Notes: a model not told the origin generated them from the sequence alone. A stretch of DNA of 64,000 nucleotides from Raphanus sativus (GCF_000801105.2 NC_079513.1:23094273-23158272), one strand, 5' to 3'. Counted from the stretch's first letter, positions 49,536-61,670 are shown. Program-made: numbers and translations.

Positions 49536-50459
49536 TCAGAAGTACTGGGCTAGTATCTTATTCTTCGCCGCTTCTTCCGCCTCAGTCAATGGTTGCACCT
49601 TGGCAAGTGCAATGAGACTGTCTAGTATACCTAGCTTCGACAGTGTCTCCTTCTTCTCCAAATCCGCCTTCTTCATATCCCACACAGCCGCATACTCAGC
49701 CACAGACTTCCCTTTAAGCGTGTTTCTTTTAGCCTTAGCAGCCTTGATCCCTTCTGGCCTGCGCTCAGGCTCAACGAGGCCTTGTGGCGTGCTCTCAGGT
49801 TCAACAAAACCTTCAGTGGTAGAACTTTGGGTACTTGTCTCAGTGTTCTTCCTCTTCGAACCTGGTTTAGGTGTGTTAAGACTCATCCACTTCTGTTCAT
49901 ACTTGAGCATACACCACGCGTGTTCAAGGGTGAACTTGTGTCCATTATCAGAGTGGAAAATGTCATGCGCCTTCTTCAGAACGTCAGTGTCACTCTCACC
50001 ACTCCTCTGTTGTCTCTCTGCTGCCGCGTATGCGCCACAGAACTTGTTTATCTCATCATTGATTCTGTGCCACCTCTTCTTGCAATGAACCCACTCTCTC
50101 TCACCATCCTCTCTTCCGTGTGGACTTGATGCATAATAAGCAGCAACTCGGTTCCAGAAGGTACCCGCCTTCTGGTCATTTGACACTATAGGATCCTTAG
50201 AAGTGTTAAGCCAGCCACTTATCAGCACCTCGTCATCTGTTGGGTTCCATTTGCGTCTCACAGCACGGGCCACTGGTGTCTCTGGAGGTGCGTCTTGAGT
50301 TTGTTGAGAACTGAAAGCCGGGATAGGTTCGGAATCTCCAAAGTTAACACTAGAATGAAAACTTTCATAAGGAAAGTTTTCATTGAAAGCACTACCATCT
50401 TGACTGTGAAGCAGTCCTACGTAACTAGAGGATTGAGCAGGATGATAATTTGGATTCAT
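49536..50459 (-). CDS. Myb/SANT-like ORF1 protein of PIF/Harbinger element
   Basis: A single exon of 307 residues starting MNPNYHPAQSSSYVGLLHS. Residues about 68-150 form a Myb/SANT-like trihelix: RKWNPTDDEVLISGWLNTS, FWNRVAAYYAS, then HCKKRWHRINDEINKFCGAY. The following KFTLEHAWCMLKYEQKWMS is the conserved block found in plant Harbinger ORF1 and NAM-associated proteins. The C-terminus is charged and helical. In this superfamily ORF1 binds subterminal DNA and escorts the transposase to the nucleus. Codon reading is clean. Confidence 0.9.
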   Translation of the reverse strand: MNPNYHPAQSSSYVGLLHSQDGSAFNENFPYESFHSSVNFGDSEPIPAFSSQQTQDAPPETPVARAVRRKWNPTDDEVLISGWLNTSKDPIVSNDQKAGTFWNRVAAYYASSPHGREDGEREWVHCKKRWHRINDEINKFCGAYAAAERQQRSGESDTDVLKKAHDIFHSDNGHKFTLEHAWCMLKYEQKWMSLNTPKPGSKRKNTETSTQSSTTEGFVEPESTPQGLVEPERRPEGIKAAKAKRNTLKGKSVAEYAAVWDMKKADLEKKETLSKLGILDSLIALAKVQPLTEAEEAAKNKILAQYF

Positions 50460-50665
50460 ATCAGAAAGAAAAGAGATGAGAGATGTGAGAAAGTGGGTGT
50501 GTGTGTGTGTGTCTATTTAACCGAAGTGAGTTGGTGTTTACTACGCGGAAGTGAAGAGATATCAACCCACATAAATGACTAACCATTACCAAGAACTGTC
50601 TAATCTGAAGTAATTACACAACTTAAAGCTATCAACCACCACCTAAAGCTATCCACCACGACTTT

Positions 50666-51190
50666 TAAGCTAACAATAACATTGATATACTAAAGCTAAC
50701 AATAACATTGATATACTAAAGCTAACAATAACATTAATAACATTCAATCTGACTACAATGTAACTACAAGGAGTAACCATGACTTAAACCTATCAACCAA
50801 CAATACAGCAGGACTTAAAGCTATCAACCAACAATACAATGATTTATTCAATATGAAACGCAATATATATACCACCATATCAAACTATACGAGCATATCA
50901 AACAAAGAATCATATAATCTATAGTCTCTAGTCGGCTATATCAAACAAAGAATCATATAATCTATAGTCGGCAATATCAATACGAGCATATCAAACAAAG
51001 AATCATATAATCAAATCAAAATATGAACAAACTATAACACTATAACACAACCCTATCAAGCCACAAATTAAATCGAATTACTAGAGGACCAATATCAAAA
51101 TATGATCAAACTATAACACTATAACACAACCCTATCAAGCCACAAATCAAATCGAATTACTAGAGGACCAATATCAAAATATGATCAAAC
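50666..51190. repeat. Tandem repeats upstream of Harbinger ORF1
   Basis: Three kinds are visible. CTAACAATAACATTGATATA units of 26 bases occur three times near 50666-50740. CATATCAAACAAAGAATCAT units occur near 50886-51010. A 79-base unit containing CGAATTACTAGAGGACCAAT is doubled at about 51025-51190. They lie in the promoter side of the ORF1 gene. Confidence 0.8.
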
Positions 51191-51420
51191 TATAACACAA
51201 CCCTATCAAGCAAAGAATCATTACTGTCTTAGCACAAATCCTATCAGATTTTAATACCATATAAAGTAAATCAAAGGACGTGAAACACATACCTTGAGCT
51301 TTGGATTTGGAACTGGAGATGGAGCACTCGATCGAGACGAAAACGAGGTCGAGAACGCTGAGACGAGAACGAAATGGAAGAGCCTCGCCGAGATGGAGTT
51401 GAGCTCGAGATCAGGAGGAC

Positions 51421-51547
51421 GAGAAGAGAGAAGAGAGAAGAAGACGCCGATTGAGTTTTCGAGAGATGGAGTCACCTTCTATCGCCACCGAACGAGATCG
51501 AGAGAGAAGAGAGAAGAGAGAAGAAGACGCCGATTGAGTTTTCGAGA
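51421..51547. repeat. Direct duplication, 82-base period, near right end of Harbinger element
   Basis: GAAGAAGACGCCGATTGAGT occurs at about 51438 and again at about 51520, each preceded by GAGAAGAGAGAA. Confidence 0.85.
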
Positions 51548-51728
51548 ACCGAAGACTTCATCGCTTCTTTGGTTTCATCTCCCTCTCCCGTGCTGCCACG
51601 TCGCGTAGAGGACGATGAAGAAAAGCCCTTAGATAAGGCCCTTTTGCGTCGTCCCCTCCTATTTTTCATTTAACTTTAACCCAATTAATTAGAAGGGCCG
51701 GGCCTAAGGGCCGGCGTTACTGATGCTC

Positions 51729-51731
51729 TTA
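51729..51731. repeat. TTA target duplication, right side of Harbinger element
   Basis: TTA directly after GATGCTC; partner of 46572-46574. Confidence 0.75.
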
Positions 51732-52564
51732 GATGTTCATAATGAAGTGCGATCATTACCGCAATCATTACAGGTCTGCAAATTGACTCATCACTGTTCT
51801 TCCCACTATATAAATAAAAACAAACAGATATAACCTAAAAAAGACATGTAGTTGCTCAACCTATGCTCCCTAGTCCCTAATCAACAGCATCAAACTAGAA
51901 CTAACAGTTTTAATTAATGCTGGAATGATTATGGAGGATATATATAAAGAAAACAAAAGCAACACGATTAGTATTGCTTCAAGGGAACGAATCGTATGGG
52001 AACGAACATATCCGCATAGACTATCTGATGAAGCCAACTTTCAGTTCGAGAGTATCAAGAGACAAAACCTAACTTTAATAGAGTTTGCATATCTACTACC
52101 AAAGAGTCAAAGACATATTTTATCGCCGCTACTAAAACCTTTGACATCTACTTCTAATTAAAGAGAGGTGATTAGCTTTCATATATAAAGAGCGCTATTG
52201 GCCATTGACAAAACCCTAAAAGGCTTTTTGCTAAGCCCATTGGAGTGTGTATTTTCTAAACAAGCTCAATAATTAATCCGAGACTGTTATTGGTCGTTAA
52301 CAAGCCCAGTATGTGCTGATCTTTTTTTCTGATTGGGTATTGAATTGAGGTATTAAATTGTCACTTTAAATAGTTTTGGGCCTAATTGAATAGAAAAGAA
52401 AAGTGGGAGCCGCTTTATGTCAGTTTTTTTATTATTATTAATGTCTAGTGGGGGATAGCGTTATAACAGCATCCGAACCAAGTCTAACTCTGGATCGGGT
52501 TTTGGTACTTGCTCTCTCTGTCTCGCTTCTGACTCAGTCGAGAGATCATCGGAGATTGAAAAAA
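51732..52564. other. Intergenic before the SelT-like gene
   Basis: Mixed AT-rich DNA with the SelT-like gene's leader at the end. A 78-codon frame at 51925-52161 has no recognisable feature and is not called. Confidence 0.4.
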
Positions 52565-53603
52565 ATGGCGATGGACAGAGCCCAATTGATACTCTTGGGT
52601 TTACCGATATTCTTATTTTGTTCTGATCTGTTCAACCTATTCACTCCTCCGCCTCCAAAACCTCCTCATCAGCCACCATCACCACCGCATATCCCTCACC
52701 ACCAACACCACCAGCGTCCGGCTGGATTCACACCCGAAACCCTAGATTTCCCTTTTTCTCAGGTACAAATCCTCTTGTATGTTTGTTTGTTTGTTTTGTT
52801 TTGTTTTGTGATCTCTCAGTACTTATTATCGCCCTTGGATCGATCGTTTCGTTGCTCTAATTTGCAGAAGAAACAAAGTGGACTAGGAGGAGCTGTTGGA
52901 TATGGAAACACCGTCGAGATCAACTTCTGCGTCTCCTGTTCTTTCAAGTAATTTTAGTCTAGTCATGGACTTTGGACTAGTTATAGTTAGATACATTAAT
53001 GTCGAATTAGTTCTTTGATGAGTGTCTTTCAAGTAGTAAAGTTTCATTGCCTTTAAGATGTGTAAGTGAGGGATATAAATTTTGAATTTTTTTTTATAAA
53101 ATTTTAATGTGCAGGGGAACAGCAGTGACCATGAAGAAGATGTTAGAGACGGAGTTTCCAGGTTTGGACGTGATTCTCGCCAACTACCCAGCACCAGCAC
53201 CAAAGCGTATTCTAGCCAAGGTTGTACCGGTTGCTCAGATGGGAGTTATCGGTATGATAGTTGCGGGTGATCGCGTCTTCCCCATGATTGGAATCACGCA
53301 GCCGCCCGCGTGGTTCAACTCCCTGAGGGCCAATAGATTTGGTTCCATGGCTTCTACTTGGCTTCTCGGAAACTTTCTCCAGTCTTACCTTCAAAGCTCA
53401 GGGGCCTTTGAAGTTCTCTGCAATGGAGAACTGGTTAGTTAGTATTAATTAACTCTGGAGTTACTTTTAATTATCATGTGTTAAAAAGTTTGTACTATTC
53501 TGGTCTTTTGTATTTGTAGGTGTTTTCTAAATTGAAAGAAGGTAGATTCCCGGGAGAGATCGAGCTGAGAGATCTCATCAGTAAGAAGTTGACAAGGACC
53601 TAG
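52565..53603 (+). CDS. SelT-like (Rdx family) protein, cysteine form
   Basis: Exons 52565-52762, 52868-52947, 53115-53433 and 53520-53603 join to 226 residues. A hydrophobic N-terminal segment (LILLGLPIFLFCSDLFNLF) acts as signal or anchor. A Pro/His-rich linker follows, then the thioredoxin-like Rdx domain. It contains VEINFCVSCSFKGT, a CxxC redox pair that is CxxU in animal SelT, and FPGLDVILANYPAPAPKR. A second hydrophobic stretch (VVPVAQMGVIGMIVAGD) and WLLGNFLQSYLQSSGAFEV complete it. Animal SelT is an endoplasmic reticulum oxidoreductase; the plant protein probably has a similar location. It fits At5g58640 (from memory). The start was chosen because it gives the N-terminal anchor. Confidence 0.9.
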
Positions 53604-53967
53604 CATCGTCGCAGCAGGTAGCTACTGAAGCAGAGAGTATCATCAGCAGAAAGATATATGTCGATATGAAAGGTATATATGGAGAATATATAAACCTTTC
53701 CACAAGCAGTGTTTCGATCTTATGTGCTTAAAAGCTGCTTATGTAGCAATACCGTTTTGTTCATTTGGTTTAACTAGCTTTTTTACTCTTTTGATTTAAT
53801 AATTTTTGTTACATCAGATCAGATGATACCCCTCTTCAAGAAAACTTTATTTATAAGAAGAAATTGTGAAACAGAGAATTTCATTTCACTTCACACAAAC
53901 TGAGCATGTAAAACTGAGAGATTAATTTCTTCTTCCCTTGTGGGTTTTAACTTAAGGGGTACGTAGG

Positions 53968-54271
53968 TCAGCCTCTGAAGGGGCTGGTAGTAACTGGAGG
54001 AGTGCCGGGATTGTGTTTTGGATTTGCAGACGGGCCATCATAATCTTGGACGTTTACCATCAACGACCTCCTTTCTATTCCGATCTTCCCAACACCTAAT
54101 CAAACGAAACAAAATCAATCAGAGATGATCCATAAACAGATTGAATAGAAGAACCAGCAAAAACGAAAGAGAAGATATCAAACCTGAAGCAGAAACGGAG
54201 CTAGGGGATGATGAAGATGTAACTGTAAGCGTCAACAGTAAAAACACAGCAACACGAAGCACAAAACTCAT
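53968..54271 (-). CDS. PSY1: PSY1-type sulfated peptide hormone precursor
   Basis: Two exons (54271-54184 and 54095-53968) join to 71 residues, below the usual gene-finder cutoff. Residues 1-29 are a signal peptide (MSFVLRVAVFLLLTLTVTSS). Near the C-terminus is the hormone core DYDGPSANPKHNPGTPP, with the Asp-Tyr tyrosine-sulfation site, followed by VTTSPFRG and the stop. Arabidopsis PSY1 is an 18-residue secreted glycopeptide carrying a sulfotyrosine and modified hydroxyprolines, and it promotes cell expansion through receptor kinase signalling. The paired prolines for hydroxylation are kept. The precursor passes through the secretory route and is processed and secreted. It sits between the SelT-like gene and phospholipase C as At5g58650 does (from memory). 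Confidence 0.9.
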
Positions 54272-55022
54272 CTCTCTTCTTTTGTCAGAGCTTTATTTTT
54301 TATTTTTTTTGGTTATGAAAATAATCTTAAAAATCTTCTGTTATAGAGTCGTGTCGTGTCCGTCGTGTGTTCCTAAAGAAACGACAACTGAGTGATTTGT
54401 TGTGTCTATCCAACTGGTTTTACCCCTCAAATCTCAATCAATATATAACATTTTTTCTTATAATTTACTGGGGGATATAAACGTGGAAAGGAGGCCAAAA
54501 AGATTTAAGGCACATGGTTTATGTGAGAGTGGGAGATGACGTGTGCAAACCATGATGTCATGTAGCATTCGGTTTCTAGTTTGTTTTTTTTTTTTCGATT
54601 CCAGAGTATCTATTCTTGTATTTATGAAATTTTGTTCGATGAAACATCTTAACTTTGAAGTGGAAACTTACCTGAATATTTTGGGTGATTTGTATAAGTT
54701 CAATGAGAAAAGCCACGTGATAAATTTGGGTGAAGAGCAATTTCATTTTTTATTCACAACATCTGCTTTAAGCCTTTAGTGATAACTGCCATGATAAAGT
54801 AAGTTTGTGAGTTGCCACAATGAAGCAATCGTTATTACTGGACCACATCATCTCCTTAAACAATATATTATTATCAGCTGTTGGAAATCTGAACAAACTA
54901 ATGAAACTAAAATCACAAATCTAATAATTTTGTTTATCTTGATCAACTATTGTAGCATCTCTTGCTATATAGCCTGTAGGCTGTGGCTTAGTGATGAATA
55001 ACAAACATCATCAACGAAACGA
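54272..55022. other. PSY1 promoter and phospholipase C 3' side
   Basis: The PSY1 leader and AT-rich upstream DNA. Frames at 54543-54779 and 54807-55001 look random. Nothing recognised. Confidence 0.4.
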
Positions 55023-57353
55023 CTAACGACGCTCCAAGACAAACCGCACGAGCAGTCTCGTGTGCTTGAAGACGTCTCCGACAGGATCATGTAGCCGGAC
55101 AGCACGAATTCCGGGCCTGATATCCGACAGCGGAAGACATGTCTGGCCTGCGAAATCGTTCGGAGTATTCTTGTCGTGGTCTTTGACTGTGATACACAGA
55201 AGAGCTAACTCCGGAACACGCAATGGGAACTCGAATTCTTCATCCCAAACCGGAAACCATTCGTCTGTATCTGTATGTGTTCTGTAACTTATTGTGTCTA
55301 ACGGTATTCCTGCGATTCCGACCTGAAATACAAAATAATAATAATAGCTGGTAAGGTGACTTGAATGACAAGTAACCTGTTAGGGTTCTTGAAAACTGAG
55401 AATTTTAGCTATTTTATCAGCTGCTTCATATGAGTGAGTGAATACTTGCCTTTGCGTAGAAATCCGGAGGAGAGTATCGATCAAAATGATCTTGAGAAAA
55501 ATCTAGATTCCATCCTTCTCCATTGTAAATCTTCACCTAATCATACATACACAGAGCTAAGATGCTTTCTTGTGACCCAAGAAACGCATGAAAAGGAGAC
55601 TGACAAAGACAAAACCTTGAGAGTTGTCTTGATCTGGAGATGTCGACTGTAAGGATCAAAATTTTCACCACGAAGACCATTAGAGAGCAAAACATTAGGC
55701 TTTTTCACATAACCACATCCACCATTGGCTTTAAACATTCCTTGCATCATCCACAAGAACTTCCCATGACTCTGCGTTTATAAAAAAAAAAACAAGTATA
55801 CATAATTGGTATATACTAATCTTTCCTTTCTACTGAAAATCTAAATATCTTAAAATTTACTTGCATATTGAAGGCAACCATTTGAGCACCATGAATCCAC
55901 CCAACGAGAGGATCATAGTTTGATGAGTCAAAACGTGTAGTCTTGGGAAATATCCTCACTATATTCCTCTGCGTGAATTTTACTACATCGGGTCCACGGC
56001 TTTTAGCCAGAGTTTCTAGCCACTGCTCGCTCATGCTTAACCGTATGACTCGGTTAGGATCCCCATTTAAGCAGTTCTTTAGTCCTCCTTTGCGGTTCCC
56101 AGCGTGAATCGAGATCAAGTCTCTGTATTCGACCGCCACAGTCTTCTCATCTTCATCTTGAATAAGCTCTTCTGCTTTTAAAGATTCAGCTGCTGATGCA
56201 CCTTGAAAGATCTGTGTCTGAAGATACTCTTTTGGTGGCTTTGTTGAGATCAAAATCTTGTTCTTGAGCGCTTCTGGTGAAGGAAAACGCTCTTTACATT
56301 CGTCCCTGCATCGAAACAATGTCCCTCCGAAAGTCTTACTCACCATCTACAAACAAACAATTTAGTTATAGCAGGTGAGATGACTTGAATGGCAAGTAAA
56401 CTGCTAGGGTTCTTGAAAACTGAACGTCTTTAACGTCTCACCATCATTTCAGGCTCAGTGTTGTAAACAAGATCCGATTCACATGATTTTATCAGAATCT
56501 TACCTTAGCGACTTTCTTCTGAAGATCTGGAGACAAATGGTCTTCTAAGGTAAGTACAACAGGATAGTCAGACACCTCAAATGCGTTCTCCTTTACCGCG
56601 TTAAGACATTTCTGTAGATCTTCACTACTTGTTAACGTCCTGAGATCAAATAGCAAAATAAATCAAGAAACTGTTATAGACTTCTCTAAGGGTTTTAATT
56701 AATGGTTAGTATATCAGACCCGCCGTGACGAACTTCAGCTTCGGTTCCCGAAGAGTTAGGCCATAAATCAAGCTCGATGACACGAACTCCTCTTCTCAGA
56801 GCCTTCACAATCGGCTCGGTGCTGCTTCTACTGTTGAGTTGATTCCCAGTCAAGTAAGAGTTATGTCCCGTGTACAAGAAGTAGTGTGATAAAGGCTGAC
56901 TCATATCTTGCCAAACCTAAAAACCGAAACCCCATATAAATATATTCAACTAAGAAAATAAATTCTCTCTCAACGTAAATATATATTATCCTAAAGTTTA
57001 CCACGATGGTCTTATAATTTGTAATAGTCAATGTTAAAAAAACTTACCTCGCCTGAAAGAGGCAATGGAGAGTTGAAATCGCTGAGGAGATAACGGTAGA
57101 ATTCTTCAAGATGAAGCCCGCGAGGGTGGAAAACGCCGTGATGTTTGAGCATGTTGAAAATATCCTTCACGTAGTTTAAATCAGCGTGTGTTTCCCCTTG
57201 CACTTGGATCACGAACCTGAGCATCTCATCTACAGACATCCTGCCGTTTTGGGAGTAATCGTCGAAAAATGTTTTGATTTCTTGAGGTGGATCGCTTGAT
57301 TTCACTTTGAAGCTTCTCACACAACAGAAACACACTTTGAATGTTACCTTCAT
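55023..57353 (-). CDS. PLC1: Phosphoinositide-specific phospholipase C (PLC1-like)
   Basis: A multi-exon gene with its start at 57353 and stop at 55023. Exon 1 (57353-57048) encodes [20 protein letters not shown] and an EF-hand-like region ending [18 protein letters not shown]. Exon 2 (56916-56720) starts the X domain with the catalytic [11 protein letters not shown] (His, Asn), VIELDLWPN (Glu, Asp) and VRHGG/TLTS (His). Exon 3 has the VVLTLEDHL Glu. The linker is acidic. The Y domain reads [19 protein letters not shown] and [20 protein letters not shown], and the C2 domain ends in [20 protein letters not shown]. Plant PLCs of this type cleave phosphoinositides at the plasma membrane, calcium-dependently, and respond to stress. 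Complete by eye; closest in position to At5g58670 (from memory). Confidence 0.92.
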
Positions 57354-59826
57354 TTTTTTGTGTTTCTTGATTTTCTTGCGAGAGTTAACTAACTGGATAC
57401 AAAAGAAACAGAGAGATGCTGTTTCCTAGAAGGAAAGAAAGGAAACTGAGGTTTTATGTGCTTGTGAAACACATGTGTTACTCAAGCACTATAAGATTTC
57501 GTTCTCATGTATTACCAAGGAACCTCTTTTATACTATAAAAGGATTATGAATAGTAAAAATAATCTATTAAACTATATTAAAATCTGGACGAGAGAGATG
57601 TTCTGTCGGCTGTCTGAATTGAAGTTAGTATTTAAAGCCAAACAGAGCCGTTGATCAAAAGTAAAAAAAAAAACGTGGTACAGTAGTTGAGCCAATGGCT
57701 GAGAAACTGGTGTTATGATCGCACTTCTTAGTCGTCCTCACATATAGAAAGATGAAAACTTTATTTATCATTTGCAGCAAATCATTAAAACAGCTAAGGT
57801 GTTATTGGTGAGCATTAAAAGTGGAGACATTGAAGAAATAATATAGGGTAAATAGTGAAAGATAAAGAAAAGTCCAAGGTATGTTTTTCTACTTCACATT
57901 TTATGAAGAAAAAAAAGAAAAATATTATATTCTTTGTTGAAATACTAGTAACCAATATAAAGATAATTTTTATTAAACTGCTGTACTACTTTTTTTTTGC
58001 TAAACACTGTTGTAGCACTTGAAATAAGAGTATATGTTTTTTTTTGTCATCAATAAGAGTATATGTTTATCTTGCTCAAAACTTTTATTAAACTGCTGTA
58101 CTACTTATATTTGTCAAAATCAACCAGACCCCGTGAAAGATAAAGAAAAGTCCAGGGTATATTTTCTACTTCACATTTTATTATACTCTTTGTTAAATAG
58201 TAGTAACCAATATAAAAGATAATTTTATTTAAATGTTGTCGTAGAACTTGTTGAAATAAGAGTATCTGTTTTTCTTGCTCAAAAATTTCTTATGTTTTGT
58301 GAAAATCAATAGACCCCTAAAGGCATGCACATTAGAAAGTACTGTATTTCCACAAGTCCTTTAAATATAAATTATTTAAAAGTAATTTAAAGAACGTAAC
58401 AGGATGAGAACGAATTTCTCCCAAAAAGTCAGATTTTTCTGGGAAAACTTGTTACATTTGTCATTTTAATTAGTGAATATTTGTAGTTATTAAAATAGAT
58501 TTTGAGAAATTTGATACAGTTTTTACCAGTACTGTATTTACTATCATAGAAAACATTTATATTTGTTTCATACTTTTCGATTTATTATCAACACTGTTGA
58601 AGATGTGACACTAGTTCACACACAACGATTGGAAAGTTTCGAAAGCGTGTTTCTACATGCTGTTTCAGGATACCTCATTCTAGCTGCAACGACCACCTCA
58701 TTAGTTTTTTCCTTTATTTTTTGAATAATCAAAAAGGTTTTGATAAAATATATTACATGCTTAGAAAAAATTAAAGTGCTTAACAACATTATGGGTCTAT
58801 AATTTATTCCAAATATTATCTAGGAGTGTACTAACATTATTAAACATCAATTTGTACCATATTTTGTATAAAAACAGTTAGTACCAAGTCTAACCAATAT
58901 GGGATCTATTTCCTTCGGTTCTTGCATTTGTTTGTGTGTTGTTCTCCATTATTGTATGTCGAAGAATCTGTTGCCTTTTTCTTCTTCTCCATCCTAGTTG
59001 GCTTGTTAGTCCTTGGAATCGTGTTCTCCTGAAAAGTCCTTACTCGTTTTGATGCAAATTTCGTATACACATTTGATTGATCTCAGGCAAAATCTGATGT
59101 AGCCTTTCTCATGATTCTCAAATTAAAGAACTAATATACATGTCTCATGGCATTCAAATATAGCAATTTTTTTTATTAAAAATCATTTTAAAAATTTTGC
59201 GGTCCATTAAATCTGTGAGGATCGGCCATGTACACATTCTATACAGCTTTGGTGCTAAACACTTGGACAAACCTTTCTGTTTTATGTAATTATGTTTATG
59301 GCCACTGGCCAGTTTAAGTATACTGAGCATGTCAAAATTTATTACATGGTCAGTAGTTTTCTAAGAAAACTTTTCTTCTTTTTTTTTTAAAAAGAGAAAA
59401 AATTGGAACTGAGTATTTTATTATGTTCACACTAGATTTAGTTTGACTAAGTTGAGTTAACAAAGCTAAATATGGGAACAGAATCAGGTTCGAACATGAG
59501 TATGTTGGTAATCAAAGTAGTCAAAAATAGTAGTAGAATTTTAGCTAGATGTGCTCAAGTTACCCAGTCCACTAATTAGCGAAAGGCCCAAAGTATTGGA
59601 ATGTGCCGCCATTACATTGATCAAGCCAGGTAGGTAGTAGATAAATGGGCTGTTTTAAAAAATAATAGCCTATTATTCTAAAAAGATTTATGGCTCAAAC
59701 TTTACACATGGCGGAATATGATTGGATATCGACGTGTTCTTTGTTATGCACAAGTGGAAATAAAAGTGCAAAAAAGTTGACAGAGAAATAGAGAGAAACA
59801 GTTGGAGGGTGCGAGAGAGATCAGAG
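57354..59826. other. Large spacer between phospholipase C and cyclophilin, divergent promoters
   Basis: AT-rich. It holds a tandem duplication (57855-58320) and no recognised gene. 59700-59826 is the cyclophilin leader. Confidence 0.45.
57855..58320. repeat. Imperfect tandem duplication
   Basis: The unit beginning GTGAAAGATAAAGAAAAGTC at 57855 starts again at 58133. Shared landmarks are CTACTTCACATTTTAT, AGTAACCAATATAAA and GAAATAAGAGTAT. The second unit is shorter, with deletions. Confidence 0.8.
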
Positions 59827-61196
59827 ATGGCGAGGTCAGTGAAACTGCTTCTGTGGAGTCTTCTTCTTCTGGGAAGCCTAATCTCTATTCAGGTACATTT
59901 ATTCAATCGATTGAAGCAAATATGTTGTATACAGAGGGATCTCTATTTATGTCTTAATGGTAAAAATCTATAATTGGTTTAAACTAGCGACGCAAGAGAT
60001 TCAGGAAGTGGAATAACATATTTTGTGTCACATCAAGATGGGATTGGATTCAAACATCATTGGATTTGTAATATTTGCTGAGGGCTTCTTAGTTACTGCA
60101 TGAAAGTGTCACAAATGTATATTATGTAAAAAATGAGGCTGATTGATTTGTGGATGTTTCAGGCCAAAAAGAAGGAAAAGATCACACACAAGGTTTATTT
60201 CGATGTCGAAATTAATGGCAAAGAAGCCGGTAATCACCTTAGTTTTGATGATGCATCTTGGTGTAGTGTTGCACTTACTACTTGTGCTGCTTTTATGTTA
60301 AAAAGACTTCATCTTTTATGGGTTTTTTTTTTGGTACAGGTCGTATTGTCATGGGTCTATTTGGCAAGACAGTCCCTAAAACTGCAGGTACCCTTTAACC
60401 TTCTTGTACCATTGTTTCTTGTTTACAAGCATCTTAGCTCTGAGTAAAAGGATTTAACTTTCTTCTTTAATTTTGGTTTCTGCAGAGAATTTCCGAGCTT
60501 TGTGCACAGGTAAGAGAACAAGATATTGTTCTTATCCTAATGTAAATTCGAATAATCTATACATTGGAACGAAAGCTTAGCATAAACTGGGGTATTCTCT
60601 CACAGGGGAGAAAGGAGTAGGTAAGAAAGGGAAGGCTCTGCATTACAAGGGGAGTTCCTTCCATAGGATCATACCAAGCTTTATGCTCCAGGGAGGCGAC
60701 TTTACTGATGGTAATGGTATGGGTGGTGAATCTATTTATGGTGAGAAGTTTGCTGATGAGAACTTCAAACTCAAGCATACTGGTCCAGGTTGGTGCCTGC
60801 TTCTTCGCTATTCTCTCTATTCACAACGTCAAAGTAACTCAAAGGTATCACTAAGTGAGGTAGGTTTTTAAATAACCTGATCTATCTTGTTCCCACAGGG
60901 TATCTATCAATGGCAAACGCCGGTGAAGACACCAACGGATCACAGTTTTTCATCACAACAGTTACAACAAGCTGGTCAGTACACATAATCCAGCGGCATT
61001 TCAAGATATGTTTCTTTTTATTTCTTTTACTAGAAAGCTCGGGGACTTGTGTAACAGGTTGGACGGGAGGCACGTAGTGTTCGGGAAGGTAGTTACAGGA
61101 ATGGACGTGGTGTACAAAATCGAAGCTGAGGGTACTCAGAGTGGAACTCCTAAGAGTAAAGTTGTGATTGTTGACAGTGGTGAGCTTCCTCTGTAA
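59827..61196 (+). CDS. ROC7: Secretory-pathway cyclophilin (peptidyl-prolyl isomerase), ROC7/CYP21-like
   Basis: Seven exons (59827-59892, 60163-60229, 60340-60387, 60486-60509, 60606-60788, 60899-60974, 61058-61196) join to 200 residues. A signal peptide ([20 protein letters not shown]) precedes the cyclophilin domain. Catalytic residues are present: [19 protein letters not shown] (Arg, Phe, Met, Gln), [16 protein letters not shown] and [12 protein letters not shown] (Trp, His; the Trp codon spans a splice). It ends DSGELPL. The family catalyses cis-trans isomerisation of peptidyl-proline bonds, here in the endoplasmic reticulum or secretory route. It matches the At5g58710 (ROC7) type (from memory). 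All exon joins kept the frame. Confidence 0.94.
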
Positions 61197-61670
61197 CACT
61201 CAACTTCTCATGAAGTTTTCTCCATCTGATCATCCATTGCTGTGAGCTTAGTGATTTGAAGACTTTTGTTTTTCAAACGACTATGTTTAGCCACTTAATA
61301 AAGATTCAACCATTCTGCTTTTTATTTCTTCTCTCTGCTTATAACTCAAAATCTAAATTACAATGAGATATGTATGTCCCTGCCAGATGCACAAATGAAC
61401 ACAGGAGTTGTGTTCTTAGCTATTATCGTCATATCCTTTATAGTCAGTGTTTCTACAAAGTAAGAAGTTAATGAAAATATATGTATTGTCTTGTGTCAGC
61501 CAAAGTGTTTCATAACTCTTAGTCTTAGATAGTGTGATTAGTGAAAACAGAAAACAGATACTTGAGAAAGCGCTTAAAATTTGCTTTACACACAGCTAGG
61601 ATGAGATATCTAGACAGGAAGATCATTTTAAGATCTAGAGCTAAAACCTGAGCTTAACTTTAGTTTTAAC
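61197..61670. other. Cyclophilin 3' region
   Basis: 3' untranslated sequence then AT-rich DNA. Nothing recognised. Confidence 0.4.

Larger units (their letters stand above)
46575..51728. mobile_element. PIF/Harbinger element, 5154 bp, apparently complete
   Basis: It starts GAGCATCC and ends GATGCTC, giving a short 7-bp inverted terminus, with a shared GGCCCTTAG a little further in. TTA duplicates on both sides, the preferred target of this superfamily. It carries a DDE transposase (46903-48144), a Myb/SANT-like ORF1 (49536-50459) and a GRF zinc-finger gene (48672-49297), all on the minus strand. All three have open frames, so the copy may be autonomous. Tandem repeats fill the region upstream of ORF1. 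Confidence 0.85.

Noticed and set aside
51294..51608. 104-codon plus-strand frame and its minus-strand partners
   Set aside because: Reads through duplicated GA-rich repeats of the Harbinger end; no domain and no coding texture.
51925..52161. 78-codon plus-strand frame
   Set aside because: No recognisable motif, no supporting neighbour, near chance length for this composition.
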